Numbered from the stretch's first letter, positions 34,561 through 44,032 are shown. The stretch is DNA of 64,000 nucleotides from Phycisphaerales bacterium (GCA_016716475.1 JADJWG010000001.1:1-64000); one strand, 5' to 3'. The notes: generated by a model from the letters alone, not told the origin. Translations and numbers: made by a program.

Positions 34561-36313
34561 GTGGCGCGACTGTGGAAACCCACGACCTACAAGCCGGTAC
34601 CAGCGGGCGCCGAACTCGTAAAACGCCGCGGCTCGACGGTGGCCGAATGGACGGACTCACGCGGGCGTAAGCGGCGCGCACCGGTGCACGAGACTCGCAA
34701 GGGTGGGCGGCGGCTCGTGATTGAATCCCGAATATGGTGGGGCGAGTATCGCGGCGCCGACGGGCTCCCGGTGAAGCTCTCGACGGGGTGCCGGGACGAA
34801 ACCGCCGCACGCGGCGTGCTGGCCGACGCGGAGCGGAAAGTGGAGCTCGTGCGGGGCAAGGTGCTTACGGCCGCGGAGCTTCGCACGGCCGCGCATGGTG
34901 CAACCGAACTCACGGCGCACGTTCGGGACTACCTGAACGTGCTCCGGGTGCGTGAATCGCGCCACGGGGTACCCAGCTTCCGCGGCGCATGTTCGCAACC
35001 GGCGCGACATTCTCAAACGCTCGGCGGCGGCGACCGGGTGGCGCACTCTGGCGCACCTGGATCGGGACGAACTTGAGAAATACCTTGGCGGGCTCGTGGC
35101 TCCGGCAGACGGCTCGCGTGCCCTGTCGGCAGGAACTCGGAACTCTTACGCTGTGGCCTGGTGTGCTTTCGCGGGCTGGTGTGTTGAAACCGGGCGGCTC
35201 ATGGCGAACCCGTTCGCAAGAATGGCCAAAGCGGCGACGAGTCGCGAGCGGACACGCCGGGCACTCACAGCCGATGAACTCGTCCGGCTCGTGGACGCGG
35301 CTCGACGGCGCCCCGTGGCGGAACTCGGGCGGCCGACGGTGCGACTCCCGAAGCGCGACGGCGCGACAACGCGGCGCGGCTGCTGGACGCGGGCGGAACT
35401 CACGCCGGACAACCTGGGCGAGTGTGAAGCGCGGGCCTATGCACTGCGAGATGAAGCTGAAGGCGACAAGCGGACGCGACTGGCCGAGCGTATCGCCGAA
35501 GCGGAGCGCGAGGGCCGACGGCGGGCGCTGCTGTGGAAGTGCTTCGCACTGACGGGGCTCCGTCGTGGTGAACTCGCATCGCTGACGGTGGCGGATGCGA
35601 AGCTCGACGGACCGGCGCCGGTGCTGGTGCTCCGGGCCGAGAATGAGAAATCACGCCGGGGGGCCGAAATCCCGCTCCGGGGCGATTTGGCGGCGGACCT
35701 AGCTCAACACTTGGCCGAGCGGCTCCGCGTGCAACAGGCGCAAGCGAAGGCCGCTTCCCGGCCGCTTCCCGCACGGCTGGACGGCGCCGAAGCGCTGCTC
35801 GAAGTGCCGGGCGATCTGTTGCGGATGCTGGAACGCGACGCGGCCGCGGCTGGGCTGGCGAAGCATGATGCAGAGCGTGGCGCGGTTTGTGTGCACGGAT
35901 TCAGGCACACTCTCGCAACGCTGCTCGCGGTGGCGGGAATCCCGCTTACAACGCGGCGACTGCTCATGCGGCACGCGGCCGCGGGACTCACGGACGGGGA
36001 TTACATGGACACGGCGTTGATTGATACTCGCGGGGCTCTCGACGTGCTCCCGGCACTCCCGCTCGACGGTGACACGCGCGAACGGCACCGGGCAACGGGC
36101 ACGACGGACGCCGCGCCAGTTTGTGCGCCAGTTTGTCGAAATCCTGATCTGTTGGGGTTATGTTTGGGTACTGCTGGTAATTCGGGGCGACCGAGCATTT
36201 TTCCGCGGGCTGCCGTAAGCGGCGACGATGGCAACACTTGCGCACCGCTGGGTATCGGTGGGGAAAAGCGGGCGACCGGGTTCGAACCGGCAACATTCAG
36301 CTTGGAAGGCTGA
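34561..36313 (+). pseudogene. Element tyrosine integrase, one apparent frameshift
   Basis: The N-terminal arm-binding region (WWGEYRGADGLPVKLSTGCR, DETAARGVLADAERKVELVR) runs to DYLNVLRV. The next expected text (ATGYPASAAHVRNRRDILKR) is one frame away, giving a break at about 34950. The catalytic domain then reads on: ALTGLRRGELASLTV (arginine), HGFRHTLATLLAVAG (box II), RRLLMRHAAAGLTDGDYMDT with the tyrosine. The last ~60 codons cross the 82-base att repeat and stop at a TGA supplied by tRNA sequence (36311-36313). Without the frameshift the protein would be about 585 residues. The break may be real or a sequence error. Confidence 0.72.
36228..36309 (+). repeat. Right attachment repeat (82 bp)
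   Basis: Exact copy of 27053-27134. It covers the tRNA-Gly(TCC) 3' part (36267-36309) plus 39 bases beyond the tRNA 3' end, all inside the integrase reading frame. Confidence 0.9.
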
Positions 36314-36339
36314 TACTCTGCCAATTGAGCTACGCCCGC
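36267..36339 (-). tRNA. tRNA-Gly(TCC)
   Basis: On the minus strand a full cloverleaf of 73 bases can be folded: acceptor GCGGGCG with CGCCCGC, D arm GCTC...GAGT, anticodon arm CAGCC-TTCCAAG-CTG region with anticodon TCC, T arm CCGGTTCGAACCCGG, discriminator T. CCA is not encoded. This is the target of the 9.2-kb element, whose insertion keeps the tRNA whole. Confidence 0.92.
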
Positions 36340-36608
36340 GGCAATCATCGTATTCTAGCCCACTCCAATGGCCACCCGCAACCGCGGCGAGGGACGCACG
36401 CGTGCAACCGCTGTGGCCAGCGATGGCACCTGCCACCCTGCGATGGCCCCCCCCCTCGGGCGCCCCGCCGTGCATCACGTCCGGCCGCCTTGGTTAGGCG
36501 GCACCAGGCCGCGGCGGTTGCCGAAGCCGGCCGGCGCCGGCGCCCCCCCCACTGTTGAACCCCGCGGGGTCGTGGTAGCATGCCGCCACTTTCAGGAGGC
36601 ACTGCAGC

Positions 36609-37385
36609 ATGAACCTGCTGGGCGTCAACATTGACCACGTGGCCACCGTCCGGCAAGCGCGCGGCGGTGCGGACCCCGATCCCGTGTGGGCCGCCGTGGA
36701 AGCAGAACTGGGCGGGGCCGACGGCATCACCTTCCATCTGCGTGAGGACCGGCGGCACATCCAGGATCGTGACGCGGAACTCCTGCGGCGCACGGTACGC
36801 GCGAAGCTCAACATGGAAATGGCGATCGATCCCGCCATCGTCAAGATCGCGTTGGCGCTCAAGCCTGACCAGTGCACACTTGTGCCGGAGCGCCGCGAAG
36901 AACTCACGACCGAGGGTGGGCTCGACGTCGCCGGCCTGCGGAAACGCATCACCGGCGTGGTGGAGCAGTTGAGTGCGGCCGGGATCCTGGTCAGTGCGTT
37001 CATCGAGCCGGAACCGGAGCAGGTGCATGCGGCGTTGGAATGCGGCTGCGATGCGGTTGAACTGTGGACAGGCGGTTTCGCCAATTCTACGGACAGCGCA
37101 GCACAGCTGGAGGCCATGGAACGCCTAGCCGACGCGGCCGTGCTCTGCCACGAGCAGGAACTGGTCGTTCATGCCGGACACGGCCTCAATTACCGCAACA
37201 CCATGCTGCTCGCGACTCTGGGCCTGTTTGCGGAGTTCAACATCGGCCATAGCATCGTGTCACGCGCCGTACTGGTCGGCATGCGTGCGGCGGTGCGGGA
37301 GATGAAGGACCTGCTGTCGAATGCCCGCCTCGAAACGCTCAGTGCGGCGGCGATGCGCCAGAACCTCGGCGAGAACGAGCAATAG
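36609..37385 (+). CDS. pdxJ: Pyridoxine 5'-phosphate synthase
   Basis: A 258-residue TIM-barrel enzyme that condenses 3-amino-1-hydroxyacetone phosphate with deoxyxylulose 5-phosphate in vitamin B6 synthesis. LGVNIDHVATVRQARGG at the start, ITFHLREDRRHIQDRD, KLNMEMAID, CTLVPERREELTTEGGLDV and VHAGHGLNYRN are the canonical active-site loops. AGGAGG at 36595-36600 precedes the ATG. It is the first clean chromosomal gene after the inserted element and is followed at 80 bases by lpxA on the same strand. Intact and of normal length. Confidence 0.95.
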   Translation: MNLLGVNIDHVATVRQARGGADPDPVWAAVEAELGGADGITFHLREDRRHIQDRDAELLRRTVRAKLNMEMAIDPAIVKIALALKPDQCTLVPERREELTTEGGLDVAGLRKRITGVVEQLSAAGILVSAFIEPEPEQVHAALECGCDAVELWTGGFANSTDSAAQLEAMERLADAAVLCHEQELVVHAGHGLNYRNTMLLATLGLFAEFNIGHSIVSRAVLVGMRAAVREMKDLLSNARLETLSAAAMRQNLGENEQ

Positions 37386-37464
37386 CACCGGCAACCACCG
37401 CCCAGCCACGGGGGCTTGGGCGGTCACCCCTAACCGCAGGCCTTGTCCAACGGACGAGTCACCC

Positions 37465-38280
37465 ATGCCCATCCATCCCACCGCCATCGTTGCAGGGACA
37501 TCCGAAGTCGATCCATCCGCGGACATCGGCGCTTATGCCGTCGTCGAAGCCCACAGCCGAATCGGCGCAAATACGCGACTCTATCCGCACGCATATGTTT
37601 CGGCCTACACCACACTCGGGGCGCGCTGCGAGGTGCACCCTTTCGCCGTGGTTGGACACCTGCCTCAGGACCTGAAGTTCAAGAACGAACCCAGCTATTG
37701 CGAGGTCGGAGCGGACACCGTGGTGCGCGAACACGCCACGATTCATCGCGGCACGATGCCCGAGAGCCGCACGGTCGTCGGCGAACACTGCTTCCTCATG
37801 AGTGGTGCTCACATCGGCCACAACTGCACCGTCGGCAACCACGTCATCATGGCCAACACCGCCCTGCTCGCCGGGCACGTCGAGGTGGGTGATCGTGCGT
37901 TCCTCAGTGGCAGCGTGCTGGTACACCAGTTCTGCCGTATTGGTGAGATGGTGATGATGGGCGGAGGCAGCGCGATTACACGGGATGTCCCCCCTTTCAT
38001 GCTCGTCTATCCGCCTGCCATGGTGCTGGGGCCAAACGTCGTGGGCCTCCGGCGCCAGGGCTTGTCGCCCGAGGAGCGGCAGGAGATCCGCCTGTGCCAC
38101 CGCCTGCTCTATCGCAGCGGGCTGCCCATGAATCGCGCGGTCGCACAGATTGAGAAGCTTGTTCACACGGACGTGGGGCGGAGGTTTCTCGCCTTCCTGC
38201 AGGCGCCGAACAAACGGGGATTCACTCCGGGATTGCGCCGTCGCCACGCGATAATCGCTGCCCACGAACACACGGACTGA
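37465..38280 (+). CDS. lpxA: UDP-GlcNAc acyltransferase (lipid A synthesis)
   Basis: A 271-residue left-handed beta-helix enzyme that transfers an acyl chain from ACP to UDP-GlcNAc, the first step of lipid A. Hexapeptide repeats run from HPTAIVAGTSEVDPSADIGA through SGAHIGHNCTVGNHVIMANT; GHLPQDLKF and ATIHRGT hold the catalytic-region landmarks. A helical C-terminus (LSPEERQEIRLCHRLLYRSG) completes the trimer fold. Its presence argues for an outer membrane with lipid A-type lipids. No other lpx gene is adjacent in the window. Confidence 0.92.
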   Translation: MPIHPTAIVAGTSEVDPSADIGAYAVVEAHSRIGANTRLYPHAYVSAYTTLGARCEVHPFAVVGHLPQDLKFKNEPSYCEVGADTVVREHATIHRGTMPESRTVVGEHCFLMSGAHIGHNCTVGNHVIMANTALLAGHVEVGDRAFLSGSVLVHQFCRIGEMVMMGGGSAITRDVPPFMLVYPPAMVLGPNVVGLRRQGLSPEERQEIRLCHRLLYRSGLPMNRAVAQIEKLVHTDVGRRFLAFLQAPNKRGFTPGLRRRHAIIAAHEHTD

Positions 38281-38395
38281 GGCCACCGACCGTCGCATTA
38301 CCGCCAGGGCGGACGACACGCGCGGTCTTCACCATTCCGTTCTCACATTTCGATTGTCCGCGTGCAACTTTCCCCTTTGCAGGGAATAATCCGAT

Positions 38396-39556
38396 ATGCG
38401 TTTCCTGATTGCACCAGACAAGTTTCGCGATGCGATTTCGGCCACTGACGCCGCCACGGCCCTCGCAGCCGGTATCCAGCAGGCACTGCCCGCCGCCAAG
38501 TACGACATCTGCCCTCTGGCGGATGGCGGCGAAGGTACCGGTCCCCTGCTCGCAGCCGCGTGGCATGCCGGCGAGCAGTCGGCCGAAGTTCACGATGCTC
38601 GCTACCGGTTACGGCCGGCGAGGTGGTGGTACGAGGCCGGTGGAAGGCGGGCGATCGTCGAAATGGCACAGGCCTCCGGCCTTGAACAGATTCCGGAGTC
38701 GGATCGCAACCCGGAGGAGACCTCCAGCTTCGGAACGGGTGAATTGTTGCGGGCGGCCATGGCGGCCGGGGCTGAAGAAATCTGGCTGGCGGTCGGCGGT
38801 TCGGCCACGGTAGACGGCGGGGCCGGTTGTCTGCAAGCACTGGGGTGGGATCTTTGTGATGAGGATGGATTGCGGCTGCCGGCTCCGGTGACGGGCGGCA
38901 TGTTGCGACAGGTGAAGTCAATCGCACCGCCACGCGCCGTAAACTGGCCGCGGATCATCGTGCTGGCCGACGTGCGCAATGCCATGCTTGGACCGCAGGG
39001 AGCGGCAGCGGTCTTCGGACCGCAGAAAGGCGCGACACCGACGCAGGTAGCGCGTCTGACGGAGGGTTTGGAACACTGGGCGGACCTAATTCGGCGGGCC
39101 ACCGAGCGAGAACCGAATGACGCCTTCTCCGGCGCTGCGGGGGGAATCGCCGGCGGCCTGCGGGCGGCCCTGCAGGCGGAATGCCGAGCCGGATTCGACG
39201 CGATTGCGGACGCCGTGAACCTGGATCGTCGCCTGCTGGATTGCGATCTCTGCCTGACGGGTGAAGGCCGCCTCGATCCACAGTCGTTTACCGGCAAGGT
39301 GCTTGCGGGCGTCGCAATCCGCGCGTTGCGGCAGCGGCGTGAAGTCGTGGCATTCGTCGGCACACTGCAGGGTCTGACCGCTACCGCCGCCACCGAACGA
39401 CTCGGACTCGCGGAGGCAGTCGTCATCACATCACCGAACACTCCATTGCCCGCGGCCGTCGCCGCAACCCGTGAGAATCTCACGCGCTGCGCTGCCGAAT
39501 GGGCAAGCCGGAACGCACGGCGGCTTGCAGACCGAACCCTGACTTCGGCGGAGTAA
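38396..39556 (+). CDS. glxK: Glycerate 2-kinase (GlxK/GarK family)
   Basis: 386 residues, the usual size. MRFLIAPDKFRDAISATDAA, CPLADGGEGTGPLLAA, GVGGSATVDGG-like text (LAVGGSATVDGGAGCLQALG), VLADVRNAMLGPQGAAAVFGPQKGA and LTGEGRLDPQSFTGKVLAGV are the defining motifs. DVRNAMLG stands where many have DVxNPLLG. The enzyme phosphorylates D-glycerate for entry to glycolysis from glyoxylate or sugar-acid breakdown. It is seven bases upstream of a secreted propeller protein gene, which may be fortuitous. Intact. Confidence 0.9.
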   Translation: MRFLIAPDKFRDAISATDAATALAAGIQQALPAAKYDICPLADGGEGTGPLLAAAWHAGEQSAEVHDARYRLRPARWWYEAGGRRAIVEMAQASGLEQIPESDRNPEETSSFGTGELLRAAMAAGAEEIWLAVGGSATVDGGAGCLQALGWDLCDEDGLRLPAPVTGGMLRQVKSIAPPRAVNWPRIIVLADVRNAMLGPQGAAAVFGPQKGATPTQVARLTEGLEHWADLIRRATEREPNDAFSGAAGGIAGGLRAALQAECRAGFDAIADAVNLDRRLLDCDLCLTGEGRLDPQSFTGKVLAGVAIRALRQRREVVAFVGTLQGLTATAATERLGLAEAVVITSPNTPLPAAVAATRENLTRCAAEWASRNARRLADRTLTSAE

Positions 39557-39562
39557 AGCAAC

Positions 39563-40981
39563 ATGCGGCCAGTACGGAGCGCCCGGTGGCGAACTGCGAT
39601 CGCGGTGCTGGCCTTCGGTGGACTTGCTGAGGCCAACGTATCCCAACCGCACAGTACCGTCCATCACGTGCCCTGCGAGCGTGGGAGAGACAACGGGTTG
39701 GAAGCGGATTACCAACAGCCCCGCTGGGAGTTTCGTAGCACGGAAGACATCGAGTGGGTGCGGGCTCTGGGAAGCACGGGGGCGGTACTCATGGCGGATT
39801 CATCCGGTGTGGTCCGACTCATCGACCTTGACGACGGTCGGTCGCATCCGGAGCGCACCGTGCGGACGCGCCCCGGAGTCTTGCCTGCGGAGCCGCCATT
39901 CGTCCCGCGGTCGCAGCGTGTGAGCACGGACAGGGTGGTCGTATTTGACCGCTACCGGATCTACGGCCTTGCGATCGGCTTGGCATCCAATCCAAAGAAC
40001 TGGCAATACGGCTCGGCCCCCGCTGCCGGGACCATCTATCCGGGGGATCCGGATGAACTGGACGGCTGGCTTGCGGTGTGCGCGACACAGGACGGGGTGT
40101 TTGCCGTCAGCCGCGGTGGCGTGTTGCACGTCCTCGCGCCAGATACTGGTGAACTGCACCATCATCGCACCCTCGCAACGGATATAGCTTCTGCCGGCTG
40201 GCACCTTTCTGGCGATTCGTTGGTGGTCGTGTGGCGGCACGCCGGCCGTGATTGCGCGAGTTTCCTGCGTCACGGAACAGACGGTCTCACCATCGAGACG
40301 GTGGAACTGGCGGCCGGACCACTCGCCAGCATGCTGGTGGCAGATGTGCTATTCGTACTGCATTCGGATGGCAGCATCAGACGTTATCGCGCAGACTCGG
40401 CAAGCCCCGTGGCTTCAGAGGCGAGTGGCTTCGACGTGCTGGAGCCACGGCGATTTCTGCTGTTCACGGGGACTGGGACGGCAAGTAATCGCGCGCTGCC
40501 CCTGATCATCACCACAACAAGCAACACGTTGCAGCAGCGCGGGTTGTGCGATGCAGCGCATCATACCGTCGCCCCCCTGCCCTGGTCTGAGACTGCCATC
40601 CTCCCCATACTACGCCCGGCCGGAGACCAAGTGCTGGCCACCACTGCAGGGATGGCGGCGCTCTGGGATCCGGCGACAGGATGCTTCCACGCAGAACTGA
40701 GTTGTCCGGAAAATTGGGAATTACTGACAGCCGCCTCAATCGGCCCGGCACCGCAGGTCCTGGTTGCGGTAGCGGCGACCTCGCCGCCCGTGGAGCGGTG
40801 GCCGTATGTACTGGTCAGCGCGGCGTCAGCTCATGCAGATGCACTCCCGCCCATGTGGCTGGCAGGGTGCGTCAACGTACGGAGCTTCCACTTCTTCGAT
40901 GAATGGCTGCTGGCAGTGGAGCCGCGGCGCATCTCCGCGTATAAACTCGCCCACCACGATTCACCTTGTACTACGCCGTGA
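39563..40981 (+). CDS. Secreted beta-propeller-like protein
   Basis: 472 residues. The N-terminus (ARWRTAIAVLAFGGLAEA) is a plausible signal peptide. The body is a chain of short beta-rich repeats: GAVLMADSSGVVRLIDLDDG, WLAVCATQDGVFAVSRGGVL, SLVVVWRHAGRDCASFLRHG, ASMLVADVLFVLHSDGSIRR, and QVLATTAGMAALWDPATGCF, as in PQQ/WD-like propellers. No catalytic motif is visible. It is probably periplasmic or extracellular. The 3' end overlaps the region just upstream of the PhzF-family gene. Confidence 0.6.
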   Translation: MRPVRSARWRTAIAVLAFGGLAEANVSQPHSTVHHVPCERGRDNGLEADYQQPRWEFRSTEDIEWVRALGSTGAVLMADSSGVVRLIDLDDGRSHPERTVRTRPGVLPAEPPFVPRSQRVSTDRVVVFDRYRIYGLAIGLASNPKNWQYGSAPAAGTIYPGDPDELDGWLAVCATQDGVFAVSRGGVLHVLAPDTGELHHHRTLATDIASAGWHLSGDSLVVVWRHAGRDCASFLRHGTDGLTIETVELAAGPLASMLVADVLFVLHSDGSIRRYRADSASPVASEASGFDVLEPRRFLLFTGTGTASNRALPLIITTTSNTLQQRGLCDAAHHTVAPLPWSETAILPILRPAGDQVLATTAGMAALWDPATGCFHAELSCPENWELLTAASIGPAPQVLVAVAATSPPVERWPYVLVSAASAHADALPPMWLAGCVNVRSFHFFDEWLLAVEPRRISAYKLAHHDSPCTTP

Positions 40982-40998
40982 CTCCGGAGACCGGCCGT

Positions 40999-41928
40999 AT
41001 GCCTGAGACCTTGCCTTTTCTGCTCGTCGATGCGTTTGCCGAACAACCTTACCGCGGCAATCCCGCCGGCGTGGTGTTCGACGCCGATGGGCTCACGCCG
41101 GAACAAATGCAGCATATCGCGCGCGAAATTCGTGCCAGCGAGACGGCGTTCCTCGGACGTCCGCCCGGTCCCGACCAGTCGATTCCGCTGCGCTGGTTCA
41201 CCCCAAGCTGCGAGGTGGACTTCTGCGGGCACGCTACGCTCGCCGCGGCGCACGGTGTCTACGAAGCTGGCGTACGCCCAGGCACGAAGCGGTCCTCCGG
41301 CAACGAAGTCACTTTCTCCACGCGCGCCGGAGCACTGTCTTTGCATTCTGAACTGTTGCCACCACCCTACGATCTGCCTGTCTGGTGGCTCGACATGCCC
41401 ACACCCAGTCTCGTGCCGGACCACACGAATCCGATTCGCACGTGCGAATTGCTCGGGCTCGCCGTCGACGACCTCGACGATGGCATGCCGCCGATGAGAA
41501 CGCGCGACCAGGATCTGATTCTGTTCGTGCGCGATTGGCAGACACTGATCGAGATGACGCCGCGCTTCCATGAACTGGCGGCTTGGTCTGAGCGGAACGG
41601 TCTGCGGGGCTACTGCGTCGCCACAACCGCCACGGTTTCGAGTTTCATCCAGGTGCACTCGCGCTTCTTCGCCCCCGCCGTCGGCATTGATGAAGACCCC
41701 GTGACCGGCAGCGTGAGCGGACCGCTGGCGGTCTACCTCGTGGTGAACCACCGCGTACCCCTTGTGGACGGCAAGGCCGGGCTGACGTGCGCCCAAGGGC
41801 GGCCGGGCGATCGTTCGGGCCTGGTCCGGGCCCTGGTCCGGCAGACCTCGGCGGGCTACGGCGTTCAGATCGCCGGGCAGTGCTTCACGACGCTCAGTGG
41901 TGAAGTGCGTGTGCCGCCCTCAGCGTGA
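40999..41928 (+). CDS. PhzF-family isomerase-like protein
   Basis: 309 residues from the ATG at 40999. FLLVDAFAEQPYRGNPAGVV, IAREIRASETAFLG (with the conserved catalytic glutamate), LRWFTPSCEVDFCGHATLAA, and DEDPVTGSVSGPLAVYLV are the PhzF-fold landmarks. In PhzF the glutamate drives isomerisation of a dihydro-hydroxyanthranilate; most relatives have unknown substrates. Earlier in-frame TTG and GTG codons exist, but the domain begins at this ATG. It converges with the BtpA-family gene, overlapping it by nine bases at the 3' ends. Confidence 0.85.
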   Translation: MPETLPFLLVDAFAEQPYRGNPAGVVFDADGLTPEQMQHIAREIRASETAFLGRPPGPDQSIPLRWFTPSCEVDFCGHATLAAAHGVYEAGVRPGTKRSSGNEVTFSTRAGALSLHSELLPPPYDLPVWWLDMPTPSLVPDHTNPIRTCELLGLAVDDLDDGMPPMRTRDQDLILFVRDWQTLIEMTPRFHELAAWSERNGLRGYCVATTATVSSFIQVHSRFFAPAVGIDEDPVTGSVSGPLAVYLVVNHRVPLVDGKAGLTCAQGRPGDRSGLVRALVRQTSAGYGVQIAGQCFTTLSGEVRVPPSA

Positions 41929-42750
41929 GTCAACGGCACGCACGGCCGCAACCAGGGCGCGGACACGCGCCGGATCTACCGGCCGGGTCACGTCGCCCCC
42001 TTCCTTCAGCCAGGTCCCAACGATAAAGCCATCTGCCGTGGGTGCCAGCTCCATTACGGTCTCGGCCGTCACACCACTGCCGACGAGCACGGGCGCCGCG
42101 CCCGCCGCCACGTAAACCGCTCGAAGATGCTCACGATCCGCCGGTCGGCCGGTGCCGCCCCCGGTGACGATCACGGCGTCGGCCCCGCCGCGCTCAAGCA
42201 GGTCGGCCACCTCCTCGGCCACGGCGCGCGGCGCCCCGAGCGGCGCCGAGTGCTTCACATCCACATCCGCCAGGATGCGTACGCCCTCGACACCAAGTTC
42301 CCGTCGCTGGCGCAACAGGGCGTGGGCCTGACCCTGGATCAAGCCCTGATCGGTCACGCGCGCGCCACAGAGAATGTTGACACGGATCAACTCCGCACCC
42401 ACCGCAGCAGCGATGCCAAGCGCACTCCGGGCATCATTGCGAAGCACATTGATCCCGAGTGGCAAGGCATGTGCCCGGCGCACTTCGAGCGCGACGGTGG
42501 TCATCTGGGCAACGACGGCGGCTGGCACTCTACCGGGGTAGAACGGTGTGTCGCCGTAATTCTCAAGCAGCAGACCATCGATCCCCTGCTCCACCAGCAT
42601 GGCGGCATCGCGTTGCACGCGCGCTAGGATCTCCGCGAGCGTGAGGCGATTGTGCGGTGCGCCGGGCAGCGCAGGTAAGTGCAACATGCCGAGAATCGGG
42701 CGACGATCCGCCCAGATCGGTAGCAGAGGTGACTTGGAACCCTGTGGCAC
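41920..42750 (-). CDS. BtpA/SgcQ-family TIM-barrel protein
   Basis: 276 residues from a GTG preceded by GGAG. RPILGMLHLPALPGAPHNRL at the N-terminus, DGLLLENYGDTPFYPG, LPLGINVLRNDARSALGIAA, ADVDVKHSAPLG, ADAVIVTGGGTGRPAD and PVLVGSGVTAETVMELAPTA, DGFIVGTWLK are the BtpA signature along a TIM barrel. BtpA is linked to photosystem I stability in cyanobacteria and SgcQ to sugar metabolism in E. coli; the reaction is not established. Intact. Confidence 0.82.
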   Translation of the reverse strand: MPQGSKSPLLPIWADRRPILGMLHLPALPGAPHNRLTLAEILARVQRDAAMLVEQGIDGLLLENYGDTPFYPGRVPAAVVAQMTTVALEVRRAHALPLGINVLRNDARSALGIAAAVGAELIRVNILCGARVTDQGLIQGQAHALLRQRRELGVEGVRILADVDVKHSAPLGAPRAVAEEVADLLERGGADAVIVTGGGTGRPADREHLRAVYVAAGAAPVLVGSGVTAETVMELAPTADGFIVGTWLKEGGDVTRPVDPARVRALVAAVRAVDSR

Positions 42751-42865
42751 GGGGGGTCTCCGTCCAGCGCCGGTCACGCAGGCCGGCACCGATGCACAAA
42801 CGCTGCACCGCCGGCGCAACTTGCGCGTCGGGGCGCAGCGTCTGCAAGCGTCGGTGGCTTCGTGG

Positions 42866-43831
42866 CTAGCTGCGTTCCTTCGCCTTGGCTTCGTATTCTT
42901 CAAGCACCTTCCGAAACGCGGCTTCGCGGCGCTCATCACCCTTGGCGAGTTCCACCGCGCGCTTTTGATGCTTGATCGCCGCATCGAGGTTGCCGTTCTC
43001 GAACAGCGCGCGTGCGAGTGTATCGACAATGTCCGCGTCCTCCCCCTTGGTGAGTTCATCCGCCCGTTCAGCGAGCTTGAGGGCGAACTTCAGATCGCGG
43101 TGCTTGAGATCCTCGGCCGTCAGGATGTTCCAGGAAACCTCGTTCAGGAACTGCGCGTCTTCGTGAATGGCTTCCCAAACTTTTCGGGCCGCCTGGTCCA
43201 GACCCTCCGGGTTCTCCTGCTGCAGGAGCTCGAAGTACGCCCTGACCGTGTTACCGATCGCGCGCTGCTTCTTGGCAATTTCCTCCTCAATCTGGGCGAT
43301 CTTCTCGATCGTGTAGTCACCCGACAGAACCATCTCGAGCACTGGCTCCAGGGCGGCCATCGGATGACCGTGCCACACGATCTTGCCCTGCTTGTCAATG
43401 ACGAACGCGTGCGGGATGCCGTTCTGCTTGAAGGCCTCCATGTAGGCCTTGCTGGTCTCGCGCTTCGCACGGTCTTCCCAGGCGACGTGGTACGCCATCT
43501 TGTCGCCCATGCGCTCTACGAATTTCTTCACCACTTCCAGATCCTGGTCACTGCTGCTGATGCCAATGACCTCGACGCCCTTCGGGCCGTACTTCTTCTG
43601 AATCGCACTGAGGTGCGGGATGCTCGTGATGCACGGGCCGCACCAGGTCGCCCAGAACTCGACCACGTAGACCTTCTCACCCTTCCCCTTGGCGAGATCG
43701 ACGGGCTCACCTTTCACCCACTCGCCCACCGCCAGGGCCGGCGCATTCATGCCTACTTCCTGCGCCCATGACGGCACCGCCAGGGCTGCCATGATGTACA
43801 ACGCAACGATTCCAGGGATGGATCGCTTCAT
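42866..43831 (-). CDS. Secreted TlpA-like thioredoxin protein with TPR-like tail
   Basis: 321 residues. A signal peptide (MKRSIPGIVALYIMAALAVP) ends near SWA. The thioredoxin/AhpC-TlpA domain has VEFWATWCGPCITSIPHLSA with the CGPC pair, VIGISSSDQDLEVVKKFVER, and GIPHAFVIDKQGKIVWHGHP (cis-proline loop). The final ~120 residues (LKHRDLKFALKLAERADELT, LARALFENGNLDAAIKHQKR) form TPR-like helices. Likely a periplasmic disulfide reductase or a redox partner of secreted proteins. Intact. Confidence 0.85.
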   Translation of the reverse strand: MKRSIPGIVALYIMAALAVPSWAQEVGMNAPALAVGEWVKGEPVDLAKGKGEKVYVVEFWATWCGPCITSIPHLSAIQKKYGPKGVEVIGISSSDQDLEVVKKFVERMGDKMAYHVAWEDRAKRETSKAYMEAFKQNGIPHAFVIDKQGKIVWHGHPMAALEPVLEMVLSGDYTIEKIAQIEEEIAKKQRAIGNTVRAYFELLQQENPEGLDQAARKVWEAIHEDAQFLNEVSWNILTAEDLKHRDLKFALKLAERADELTKGEDADIVDTLARALFENGNLDAAIKHQKRAVELAKGDERREAAFRKVLEEYEAKAKERS

Positions 43832-44032
43832 GCTCAGACTCCGTCTTGTGATTCGGCCAGACATCGGGGGTTTCCCGCAGAACACGGTGCATTACGATAC
43901 GCTGGGCACCCACACACACGCAAGCATGAACCTAACACCTGCGCCAATTGTTCCCACCAACGGCTCCGGCAACTGTTCCTACGCAGACTCCCCCCACCTG
44001 GTCGCAGGGGCGTTCACCCCCACCCCGGCCGA

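Larger units (their letters stand above)
27053..36309. mobile_element. 9.2-kb integrative element in tRNA-Gly(TCC)
   Basis: Perfect 82-base direct repeats bound the element, and the right one contains the 3' 43 bases of the intact tRNA-Gly(TCC) on the minus strand. Inside are a tyrosine integrase next to the tRNA, an excisionase-like gene, a prim-pol/helicase replication protein, small DNA-binding proteins, a palindrome cluster and a toxin-antitoxin pair. No structural phage, relaxase or conjugation genes are visible, so it resembles a replicative satellite or plasmid-like integrative element. The integrase carries one apparent frameshift. Confidence 0.82.

Noticed and set aside
34930..34970. 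Programmed frameshift in the integrase
   Set aside because: I see no slippery heptamer, downstream pseudoknot or known precedent in this integrase family; a mutation or sequence error is simpler.
36368..36634. A small gene between the tRNA and pdxJ
   Set aside because: The translation is low-complexity proline/arginine text over a GC-rich spacer and overlaps the pdxJ ribosome site.
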